A stretch of DNA of 60,000 bases from Nematostella vectensis (taxonomy: Eukaryota; Cnidaria; Anthozoa; Actiniaria; Edwardsiidae), in NCBI RefSeq assembly GCF_932526225.1, contig NC_064043.1:2069501-2129500 (forward strand), written 5' to 3'. Below the pieces are notes generated by a model, which saw only the letters and a program-made list of their open reading frames with translations, did no database searches and was not told the origin of the DNA. A program made the translations under genes and the position numbers. Shown in pieces: positions 1 to 11,500 of this stretch. Within the stretch, counting starts at the first letter, position 1. Each line of letters opens with the position of its first letter.

Positions 1-780
1 TAGAGGCAGTGTTGAATTTTTTTAATTATATTGGTCTTATATCAGTAGTCGGTCAACGTCATTTATTTTGTAAAAAACGAAGAAAAGTCATTTGAACATC
101 AAATTCACGAAATTAAATCCCCTGGAAAGACTGGAAGTTTTTACCGCGATCGCCGAAATTTAAGAAAATAAAGAAGAATTAGGTAGTCGTGTTCGTTAAC
201 CAAAGTATAAATGCGGTTCACTAGAAACTGGTAGTCGACTCTGCCAAATTTTCGACTTTAATAAGACTTTTTCCACCCCACAAATTGGACAGACTCGACA
301 ACCAGGTGAACTGCAAACACCCAGCTAGGTGACGCAGCAAGGGCAGCTGCTTAGAACACTTCACGGTCCTTGGACAATGGTTATGATTATGATTATTATT
401 GTTGTTGTTGTTGTTGTTGTTGTTTTTGGTGATCAATGATCGGGATTGCTGTGACGAGGTGGTAGCACTCCATGTCCAGCCTTGGACCCGCCCCATGACA
501 GGTAATCCGGAATCCGGAATCTATGAAGAAATGAGACTTGAAATCCAGAATCCATGCTACTGGAATCCGGAATCCACACACTAGGATCCGGAATCCACAC
601 ACCAAGATGGGATAGGAGGGTTTTTTTCACCTTCAACACAAATATTATTATCATTTTTGTTCTTGCTTCGTCGTTGTTGTTATTTTCATGTTGTTGTATT
701 TGAGGATCATTAATGACCAACATTTTGGCGCCGAGTGTGTCGTTGTGGGCTTGCCCGCCCCCTTCGCCCTAAGGCTAACC
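1..780. other. Non-coding flank with microsatellites
   Basis: I see no supportable gene here. At 374-425 there is an ATT/GTT trinucleotide tract. At about 500-600 the heptamer GGAATCC recurs several times in a degenerate array. A second GTT-rich patch lies at 660-712. Short open frames through this stretch look like by-products of low complexity. Confidence 0.6.
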
Positions 781-784
781 GGTT

Positions 785-1320
785 AAAGACGATTGAGTCA
801 GTTCAGTCCCTATGCGATTTAGGTCAGTTCTTATGCGATTTCGGCCAATTCTTGTGCGATCTGGGTCATTTCTAATGCGATTTCGGTAAAGTCAATTCTT
901 GTGCGATTTGGGTCAGTTCTTATGCGATTTCGGTCAATTCTTATGCGATTTCGGTCAGTTCTTATGCGATTTCGGTCAATTCTTATGCGATTTCGGCCAG
1001 TTCTTAATTAAGGGATTTCGGTCAAGTCAATTCTTGTGCGATTTCGGTCAGTTCTTATGCGATTTAGGTCAATTCTTGTGCGATTTCGGTCAATTCTTGT
1101 GCGATCTGGGTCAATTTTAATGCGATTTCGGTCAGTTCTTATGCGATTTAGGTCAATTCTTGTGCGATTTCGGTCAGTTTTTATGCGATTTAGGTCAATT
1201 CTTATGCGATTTCGGTCAATTCTTGTGCGATCTGGGTCAATTTTAATGCGATTTCGGTAAATTCTAATGCGATTTCGGTCAAGTCAATTCTTGTGCGATT
1301 TGGTTATGCGATTTCGGTGG
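785..1320. repeat. 21-bp minisatellite upstream of the FREM2-like gene
   Basis: About 24 degenerate copies of a ~21-bp unit built on GCGATTTCGGTCAGTTCTTA, with variants in the C/T and TTAGG/TTCGG positions and two truncated units. It lies about 1.6 kb upstream of the FREM2-like start codon. The open frames across it, such as the CDFGQFL heptapeptide repeat, follow from the 21-bp period being divisible by three. Confidence 0.9.
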
Positions 1321-1367
1321 TTCGAAGCAATTTGGTTGAGGCTCTTGAACCCAAAGCTATTCTTAGC

Positions 1368-1542
1368 TTTTCTCATAATAGGTTATTTTACGATACTTAA
1401 TTTTGGCGTTTGATATTTCGAAACTTTTTTCCTTAATTTTCACCTATTTTTTGACACAGCTCTTTGTGAAAATCATAGCCAAAAATATTTCGAGAAAAAA
1501 ACACCAAAATTAAGTATCGTAAAATAACCTGTAATGAGAAAA
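1368..1542. mobile_element. Foldback (MITE-like) element, arms ~39 bp
   Basis: The stretch at 1368-1406 (core ATTTTACGATACTTAATTTT) is matched in inverted orientation at 1504-1542, with a ~97-bp AT-rich spacer. The near-perfect inverted arms suggest a small non-autonomous DNA transposon or a hairpin-forming relic. No target-site duplication was resolved. Confidence 0.65.
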
Positions 1543-1554
1543 TCGTAGGGCTGA

Positions 1555-1744
1555 CTAGTTCTCTTTAACTGAGGAATGCGTTCTAGCATCGTCTTTTGTT
1601 TTCCTTGGTGTGGTACTTTCCGCTTGAGCGTAAAACTGAAGCTTTGAGTCAGAAATAGAATCGGACCGCCATAGAAGGCCTCGCAGGCGTATCGGTGTAG
1701 CGTATTTAACCCACCGTTGGTATCTTCTGCGACAATTTGTACGT
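1555..1744 (-). CDS. Possible terminal exon of an unidentified minus-strand gene
   Basis: On the minus strand a very good 3' splice site (T-rich tract ending ATTTGCAG) precedes a stretch open in two frames. One frame gives a hydrophilic C-terminus (…KLQFYAQAESTTPRKTKDD…) ending at a TAG at 1555-1557. The other gives …GGLNTLHRYACEAFYGG… and runs on into the neighbouring foldback element. I recognise neither product. No upstream exons were identified, and the gene would run antisense to the FREM2-like 5' flank. It could equally be a chance acceptor. Confidence 0.25.
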
Positions 1745-1759
1745 CTGCAAATAAAAAAA

Positions 1760-2955
1760 AGTTCATTCCTTCATCTATAATCTGGTTGCCTGAGGGATAG
1801 AGACTACGCAAGATGTCACGTTTGCTTTATGATCTCGTATAATCTTCCTCGAGAAATACCTCGAACTTGAAATAACAACAAAAAAAACTTTTTAAAAATC
1901 TTTGAAGGGTGAGTGCATTGGCATTTCCGCTCCTTTTTCCTGTTTTGGCAGCGAAATTTTTGAAAGACATTAATCAATCCATCTTAGTTGTTTGAGTCGG
2001 GAGTGATTCTCGTAACCTTTGCGGCAAGATTTTGGATCTAAACTTCAGCACTAGCCATATAAACGCCGTGTTATACCAGCCCCGGTGACCTTTCAAAACG
2101 ATAACAGACTCCACAACCAATTACTGCTAACAATGTAACGAAGTGTTCCACGCCGCGTTGCCTATAATTATACCTTCTATCTTCCGGTCTCACGCAAGCC
2201 GATTTATGGTTCCACGGATTGGCTAGAATGTAGCTAAGGAATTCGTATTTATTATCATTGATAAATCAGCTATTCTTTGAGTAAATCTGTGAGATCTCTA
2301 CCTCCTGGGGATTCCAGATAAGAAAATTCCCTTCTCCATAAACGAACACTTCATTCCTCGCCTAATGTAAACGATTGTTAGCGATTTGAATGAGTAGATA
2401 AGATCACTTGTGCGTTAGATAACTCCTAGTATAACATACTCTGACCACGCTTTGCGAATACCCTAAAACATAACGAAAGGAACAAATAATAAGTCTGCTT
2501 TTACAAAATATACGGATTGTTTACTCATGACTGACATTATTTCATCAAGGGTTTCGCACATGGGTGGTGATTCAATCTTCTGTCTCTGTTATAGAGACCG
2601 AGTTAGTCATTACCTTTCGCTCCTGCAGTGACCACAGGGAATCTTATAATAGCCGGATTAACTCAGTCTTAGACACGACTTTCACAGAGTGGTATCTCTA
2701 CATAGCCCACTGCGTCGAAACACTAAAAGCTGAGTCTATGGCCTGATGCTTGTGCTCTCGCTAGTGTATTGACGTGTCAAGCATCTATCGACCTTTGCGC
2801 AAATTAAGTCTGTTGCACTGGCGTTGAGTTATCGGTGAACATAACAAAACGCGTCGTATCGGGGTGTCAAGGCACAGGTATAGGCTTACCCCAACAAGCC
2901 ACACAGATATCGGCACAGGACTGCTCCACGCAGAACACAGAGTGTACAAACACTA
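1760..2955. other. 5' flank of the FREM2-like gene
   Basis: There is no repeat array and no recognisable coding exon in this 1.2 kb. It should hold the promoter and 5' UTR of the FREM2-like gene, but I found no clear TATA or initiator motif to place them. Any upstream non-coding exon would also lie here or further left. Confidence 0.4.
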
Positions 2956-5518
2956 ATGATGTGGGGCCTCATTGGGATATTACTGTGTTCTTGCGTCGCG
3001 CATGTAGCGGGATCTATCAGTACGAAATCACTGCTTGTTCAATATGGGCGATCTGCTAGTGTTGACCCAAGGGCTAACTTTGTGATTCATGTCCCTAGAG
3101 GTGCGATTTGTAGAGTTACTGTACTCCGTGACGACCCTCTCTCGCAACGCAACGGCTTCCTCGTGCCAAACCAATTCCCGTGCGATTTCAAACTCGGAGA
3201 GGTAACCTACAGTCATCTTGGCTCGAAATTTCACACGCGGGATTTTATCAAGTTTCAGATTCGAGTTGACACGGAAACGGAAACGAAAATTACTCGTGTG
3301 ATTCTACAAGTCTTGGTACTTTTCACACAAATGGAAATAGTGTTGAAAAATTACCCGGTAACCGTCCCATCGATTGGCGGGATCTCGAATGATATTAGCG
3401 GTGATGTGCTTGGGTTCGCGTATGATCCATCTAACGAGATGTGCCATGTGGTTGTGCTTCGCATGCCGCGCTATGGCAAGTTGTTGAATGTCACCATGTT
3501 AGGTCCGATGGGGGCACGATACGAGTGTAGCGAGTTTATCACTTCAGATATTCGCTACGTCCACCGAAATCCCAAATCCTCGAATAGAGATTATGTAACC
3601 GTTATGGTGGAAATATCAGATAAGGAATTTAATACGCTTAAGCGGGAATATTTCCAGATTTTTATTAGGATTCTCGGCGCTAACGTGAATAGGAGTCCCG
3701 AGATCGCGTTCCAAGCGTCGAATACATTAGAAGTAAAAGGTACAGCGATGGGAGCCGTTACTTTAGATGTACTCGCAGCTAGTGATGCTGAGACTCCCGA
3801 AGATGACATTATATTTAACATCACTCAGCCACTAGGACCAGGCGAAGGCGAACTGATTACATTAGACGACCCTTATCAGCCACTGACAGCCTTCCACCAG
3901 CGCGATGTCAGGGAGTTAAAGATCGCTTATCGGCCGCCGCATACCACAAGCAGCGACCCGCGCACCTTCCAGCTCATCCTTCGCGCGATAGACAGCGAGG
4001 GGGCTGCATCTGGTAACATCTTGTTTCTTATAATGGTCAAGCCCAGTAACACTAATGCCCCGATGGTGACACTTAACGCAGGTCTGAGCTTATTCGAAGG
4101 GCAGTCTCGCGCCATTACGGCATCGCGCCACCTTAAGGTGACCGATAACGATAACTTTGATCACGTCAGGATCCAGGTTATTGGCGGATTACGTCACGGA
4201 TCTCTTCAAATCCTTGGCAACCGTATCACTACCTTCATGGCAACGGACATCAGTCTGGATGCCCCCGTGGTAACATATCATCATGACAACAGCGAGACGT
4301 ACAGCGACAGTATAATTTTCCGCGCCAGTGATGGTAACTCAAGCGTGGACTTCGTGTTCCCAGTCACCATTGCTCCCCTGGACGACATGGCGCCGATATT
4401 GGTTTATAACACAGGTTTGATGGTGGACGAGGGGGGTGCAACTAAGGTTGACCAATACATGATGAGCGCGATTGATGTGGATTCCGATGATACAAAGATA
4501 GGGTATAGGATCCTTCCCTCACCCTCCCCTACAGATATCCACAGTGATCCCCCCCGGATCCCAGTAGGGGTATTTTTCCTTAGACAAAGGTCCCTTCCCA
4601 AGATTTTTAGCGGCTGGGTGCTGCAAGATGACGGCTATTACGAGAAAAATGTCTCGCAGTTTCTTCAAAGTGACCTGATGGAAAACCGATTATACTACCG
4701 ACACCTTGGCGAAGAGATATTTAGTGATCGGGTCAAGTTCGTGCTCTACGACAACGCTCCGAGACCCAATATATCCCCGGTGCAGACGTTCAACATTATG
4801 ATAAGTAAGATCGATGACGAGCCGCCGCGCTTAGCGAATGGGGCTTCCCTGGTTATCACCGTCGACGAATACGGACAGAAAGCCTTAACTCAAGACATTC
4901 TCCGGTACACTGACACGGACTCGAAAGATGAGGAGTTACTCTACCTCACCAGTCCCTCGAAGTTCGTGGGTGGCACTAACACGTCACTTCCGGCCGGGGA
5001 GCTGGTGCACGCTGACACAGGCCTCCCATTATTACAATTCACCCAACTGCAGGTGAATCATGGGAAGATTCTATTAAAAGCTCCAAATATGGAGATGGCG
5101 CTGTTGCCGAGGTATGCGCACATCGAGTTCTCGGTGTCCGATAACTCTGGGAATTTCATTCAGAATCAGACGCTTAGGGTGTTTTATAAACCTCTGAATA
5201 ACAAGCCCCCTGAGATATCACTGGTGCCTTTGACTGTCAGTAACCAGGGTGTTGTAGCCCTTACTAAGGAAACCATTCAAGTACAAGATCCCGATACACC
5301 TGTCAATCAACTTCGAGTTGTCATCAGCAAGCTACCACAATATGGTTTTCTTGCTTGGGACGGGATTCAAATGGCGCTAGGTGATTGGTTTACAACCGAT
5401 GATGTCAGAGAATCACGGCTGACGTATCAACACAATAGCCAATCGAGAGAGGCGACTGACGAGGTGGGACTATCAGTGGAGGACGGCGCCCACAAGACCC
5501 CAGCAATCCTCGGGATCT
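2956..5518 (+). CDS. FREM2-like exon 1: signal peptide, N-terminal region, CSPG repeats 1-5
   Basis: Encodes residues 1-854. The leader ([15 protein letters not shown]) is a typical secretory signal. The cysteine-containing N-terminal region to about residue 249 is followed by five CSPG/NG2-type repeats. Each opens with a short strand and an acidic motif (such as VDEGG or VTVDEYG), then an aspartate-rich D-x-D-x-D segment and a closing FxxxD…Y.H stretch. The 5' splice site is GGGATCT|GTAAGT, phase 1. Exon 1 is unusually long and uninterrupted compared with the rest of the gene. Confidence 0.92.
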
Positions 5519-8500
5519 GTAAGTTATGATATCATCTCTTGAGATCTGGGGCCGGTTCCTAGAAAGCTGGTTAGCGCTAACTCAGGGATATATATAGCTA
5601 TCTTAGCATTTTAACGGATGAAAAGGGCATTCATCCCTGGGTTAGCGTTAACCTGCTTTCTAGGAACCCGGCCCTGTGAGTCATGACACCACTCGGCGGA
5701 ATCTGATTATTTCCACCGGATGATTTGGGAAACGACATATTCTATTGAAGTATAACATTTTGTTTTAAGATGAGAATTTTGAGATTTCTTCAAATAGTTT
5801 TTCTTCCGATATGATTAAAAGATTGATAAAAGGTTTGGATGACTGAGGCTCATAAAAATTAGGAGTCCTTCTGATCATCTGGCCGGGTATTGTTCCACCA
5901 ATCGCAATGTCTTTGGCGTATAAGAAAAATGCTCCGCGGATTTTTAATTCCACACCCTCTCCCAGAGATTAGTTTATTTCTGAACGGAGATAAGTGAACT
6001 CTCTTGACCTGTGCACTTGGTTTTGAATGGCATAGTTATCTTATCTCGACGCAAAAGATAACGATTGTGGTGTTTTTATTTTGTTTGCTGATTCTCTCTG
6101 CCTTGTTAGCTTATGCCACACACGTATTCTGTACTATTTTGTATGATGATTAAACCTCTTCATTGAGGTATCTATCATGTGAGTGCGTGCCACACAACCG
6201 AGATCGCTAGAGATCCTTTAGTAATAAACGCAAACCAGGAATACTTGTCTTGCAAAGAGAACTAAAATTTTGAAGTATGCGCTTTATACAGTATTTCCAT
6301 GTTGTAGGAATTACTGTTCATATGTTTTGCTGGCCGCCATCTTGGAAAAGCGGCCAAGATCTAAATGCTTTAGAGTATCACAGGTTCCCCGCGCACTCGC
6401 CCCATGCTCTTTAAGACCATTAAAAAACACAGCTATTGATTGATATTCTAACACGCATAGTGATCAGTGTACCGCGACCAAACGTGACCAACTCGGTACT
6501 TTCCGTCACCCTACGAGTTCGCGAAAACTCCCAGGAACTTATTAAACTACCCAACATGTCATCCATCGAGAACAACACAGTCCTACTCGTCACCAGCCCT
6601 CCGCGTCTGGGGCGCATTATGCGACATGGATACGAGGCTACTAAATTCAACATCCGGGACTTAGATAGCGGGATGGTGAGCTATCAGCACACCGGAGGGG
6701 AGACTGGACCCGGAGGTGGCGTTGATCATTTCAATCTGTCGTGTGTTGACCAATCAGTGATGGTGATGGACGATAAGCGATACCACGGTAAGGACACGGG
6801 GGGATTCCATGAGGGGAGGGGAAGGAAAGGGAGGCAATGCTCCCCCCACAGTTTTCCATTTGTTTCCTTACAAACACGGTGAATATTTAGGGCCAAACAA
6901 CCCGTTTTGGTAGGAATCCTCTAATCTCTTGGTGGATCTGCACCAAACAGAGTAAAAAAGTTTACTAATAAAGTTGATTTGGTTAAAAAGTACAATATGC
7001 ATCACGGGCGTGGCTGTAGGAGGTTAAACCATAAAATGCTCGAGTTCGACTTACGTGACGTGTTCGACTTGCGTGACGTGTTTGACTTGCGTGACATGCT
7101 CGACTTACGTGACATGTTCTACTTACGTGACATTTTCGACTTACGTGACGTGTTCGATTTGCGTGAAACTTGTTTTGCTGGACAGAAGCAAAAAATGGCA
7201 AAATTAAAATAGTAAGGTTGTGTTAGCTTACATTTTGTTTATATTTTGCCTAGAGCTTCCTTGAAAAACATAAAACAAAATAAGCTTTAGTATTCTTTGG
7301 TAGATGATCCGTTTTTGAGATATGATTGAGTAAAGTTGTCATAGATCATGAAAAAAGTAGCAATTTCGACTAAATGGGCAATTTCAGACAAATCAAGAGT
7401 CTTACAATTTGCAATATCTCAAAAACGGATTATCTACCAAAAATACTAAAGCTTATTTTGGTTTATATTACACAAGGAACATCTATGCAAAAAATCAAGC
7501 AAATATAAGCTAACACGACCTTACAATTTGAACTTTGCCATTTTTTTCCACTGTCGTTTTGCTGTTGCTTTCCACACGCATTATTAATGGTCATACAAGC
7601 CTCAATTGGCTATTAACATTTTTGTTAAAAGCTGTCACAGCGATGGCGTTGATACTACCAGTCGACAACCAACCACCGGAAATAAACATCCTAAGACAGC
7701 TGATTGTACCAGAAGGCAGCTCAACACAGGTAACCCAACGACATATAGCTATTACCGACCCGGATACTCGCCAGCGTGACGTCACGTGCTCGATTGACGT
7801 GCAACCGACACATGGCTTCCTAGAGAACGTCCGCCCGTCACCAGGCTCCGAAGTCAGCAACGCAGGCAAGCGAGTGACGTCATTCTCCATCCGGGATTTA
7901 AAGGAAGGGCATGTTAATTACGTGCAGTCGGAGTCGGCGGGGGTTGAGCCGCGTATGGACTGGGTTGCAGTGTCGTGTACAGATGGGGCGAACACATCCC
8001 CGCGAAAACTCATCAGCATCGCCATCTTGCCGAGGAACGATGAGGTATGAGTGTGATGGTTATAGTTTAAACAATCTTTATTTTATAATTCATGCACGCA
8101 AAGTTTAACTGTGTAAGCTATTCCTTGCTCAAGCTCTGAGGGCGCGTTTGAATCACATCACTTCGCAATTTCCTTGTGCAAGCTACCTAGCGGGGTAAGA
8201 CGCGTAAAACTCGGAAATGAGAATATTGAAGATGACCTAAGGGGAATTAAAAAAGAATCAACAAAATATATCCAGGAGTTACTGCAAGTGCTACCGGCGC
8301 TTGGGAATGAGCGAAAAAGGATGCAAAAACGAACTAGCTGATTGATATGATTGACATAAACATGATTAGCAATAAGAAAGAAACCTTCTAGTTATGAAGT
8401 TCGTGATGATTCTCTGATTCTCGCATATTGATCGGCTTACCTTCTTAAAATCTTGGCGAAAATGAAGCGCGCATGCGCATGTAAAGGTACACTAGCACTT

Positions 8501-11500
8501 TCTCTCGCCCCAGGCCCCGCACCTGTTCACACGTGACTTCGTTGTCCGCGAGGGTGGAGAGCTCGTCATAGATGTGACCATCCTGAACGCGAATGACGCG
8601 GACAAACCGATGGAGGAGCTCATATTCTTTGTGGTGACACCTCCAGAACACGGCATCATCAAAGACACTCGCCTTGAGACGGGCCGTAATGTCAGCGTCT
8701 TTACTTTAACTCAGCTGCAGAAGTCAGCGTCTATTGTCTACCAACATGATGGATCCGAGACGACGCGAGACTCGCTCACAGTGCGGGTCACAGACGGGGT
8801 GCACAACACGACGAAGCGAATCCCGATTCGGATAGAACAAGTAGACGACGAGGTCCCGAGGCTTGTAGTTAACGTCGGCGTACGGCTAGAGAGACCTGGG
8901 GAGAGTGAGGTAAGAGGCTAGAGAGACCTGGGGAGAGTGAGGTAAGAGGCTAGAGAGGCCTGGGGAGAGTGAGGTAAGAGGCTGGAGAGGCCTGGGGAGA
9001 GTAAGGTGAGAGGCTAGAGAGGCCTGGGGAGAGTAAGAAGAGATGCTAGAGAGGCCTGGGGAGAGTAAGAAGAGAGGCTAGAGAGGCCTGAGGAGAGTGA
9101 GGTAAGAGGCTAGCAAGGCCTGGGGAGAGTGAGAAGAGATGCTAGAGAGGCCTGGGGAGAGTGAGAAGAGAGGCTCGAGAGGCCTGGGGAGAGTAAGAAG
9201 AGAGGCTAGAGAGGCCTGGGGGGAGTGAGAAGAGAGGCTAGAAAGGCCTGGGGAGAGTGAGAAGTAAGGCTCGAGAGGCCTGGGGAGAGTATGGTGAGAG
9301 GCTAGAGAGGCCTGGGGAGAGTGAGCTGAGAGGCTAGAGAGGCCTGTGAAGAGTGAGGTGAGAGGCTAGAGGCCCAATCCTGTCACCTAATAACAAAGTC
9401 ATCAGTCACTCAACTTGAACTTTGTCAATAGGTATTGACCACAAGCAATCTTTTAGCAACGGATCTCGATTCCCCGGATGACAACCTGACGTACATCATC
9501 CGCTCGACTCCGCGCGCAGGAGTCCTACAGCGCATGCGCAGAGATGGGACGCTTCAAAAGCTGTCTCTATGGGGGACCTTTACGCAGCTGGACCTTAGAA
9601 GACGAGTCATCGTCTACACGCAAGACCCCTCCATCCAGACGGAAAGGGACTCGTTCAGATTTGACATAACTGACGGCAGCAACACCCTTTTAAACCAAGT
9701 GTTTTACGTGTTCGTGAGAGCGACTGACCGACTCCCTCCTTCCGTGATAAGTAGAGAAGTTAAGCTAAATCAGGGTTCCCGAGTTTTGATAACAACAGAT
9801 TATCTCACAGCCAGCGATCTGCAAAGTGATAACACCAACTTGAGATACAAACTGACCAGACTCCCGACGCAAGGGCACCTGGAGTTACTGAATTCCCCAG
9901 GTATCGAGGTTAGGACCTTTTCTCAACTGGAAGTTGCGTCCAACAAGCTTATGTATGTGCATTCTAGTGAGGAGGAGATTGCTGGTGATAGTTTCGACTT
10001 TGAGGTCAGTGATGGCGCAAGCTCCTCTGTAACTCGTAAATTTATGATAACACTACTTGACGTGAATAACAAGAAGCCCGTGGTGACGTCACAGGCGTTG
10101 AAGACACGTGAAGGAGGCGACGTTGTTATAACTTCGTTTGAGCTGCGTGCAGATGACAGAGATACTTCGCCGGAAAATCTACGCTTCACGGTCACGCGAG
10201 TACCACTTCACGGCACGCTCCTAAAACACGGTACTCCGTGCCAAGACTTCACCCAAGATGATATCAATAAAAATCATGTTAAGTATCTTCACGACGGCTC
10301 GGACACCACACTTGATGATTTTCTAGTGACGATAACAGACGGGGCTCACTACGACTACTTTCTCCTCCCAAACACCAAAACCACACAGAGAACAGCGCTG
10401 CGAATCAGTATCCACATCACACCAGTAGACAACAGACTGCCTCAGCTGGTGTACAACAAAGGGGTCAGAGATTTACAGGTTCTCGCCACTGGTAAGCGCG
10501 GGGTGAGGATCACTGGGGACACACTAAGGGCCGAAGATCCTGATAGTAATAATACGGAGCTCGTGTACAAGGTGGATACACCTCCCTTGAATGGTTTCCT
10601 CACCAGGGATCCCGCAACCAATAAACTTCTTTCAAAGTTCACTCAAGGAAGTCTTGACCGAGATGGGGTATATTACGTCTTGTCGGATAGCTCCAACGCA
10701 ACCTCAGATATGTTCACGTTTGACATCGTGGACCCCGCCGGGAACACACTTCCGTCGCAAGCATTTTCCTTAGTCTGGGTCTGGGTCTCGTTTGAGCGTC
10801 ACTTCTATCTCATTGACGAGACTTCTGGCTTCCTTGAGGTCGTTATCACGCGGGCAGGTTACTTGGGGGCAACCTCGACAGTGCGCATGTCAGTTACAGG
10901 TATTACCGCTGTACTACGAGAGGATTTTGCTGAGCCTGTCCATAGTCATGTGCAGTTCAGTCCTGGGCAGACGCGGGTGTTGTGGCGCATGCGTATTATT
11001 GATGACCGCAGGCATGAGGGGAATGAAACTCTGAGCCTGCAGTTGGTCAGCCCCAGATCGTGCGTGATTAGCCAATTTGCGCATGCCTTGGTGATGATTA
11101 GAGACCCTGAAGATGGTGAGTCCCAGAAAAAAATACGACAAAGGTCCAGAGGTGGATCAAGGGGGGAGGGGATTAGAGACCCTGAAGATGGTTAGTATCA
11201 GAAGAAGTGAGACAAAGGCCCAGAGGTGGATCTAGGGGGGGGGGGGAGGGGATTAGAGACCCTGAAGATGGTTAGTATCAGAAGAAGTGCGACAAAGGCC
11301 CAGAGGTGGATCTAGGGGGGGGGGGGGTGGAGGGGATTAGAGACCCTCAAGATGGCGAGTATCAGGAGAAGTGAGACAAAGGTCCAGAGGTGGATCTAGG
11401 GGGGAGGGGTGGAGGGGATTAGAGACCCTGAAGATGGTTAGTATCAGAAGAAGTGCGGCAAAGGTCCAGAGGTGGATCTAGGGGGGAGGGGTGGAGGGGA

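Noticed and set aside
899-1260. Plus-strand CDFGQFL repeat protein
   Set aside because: A 21-bp minisatellite; the frame openness follows from unit length.
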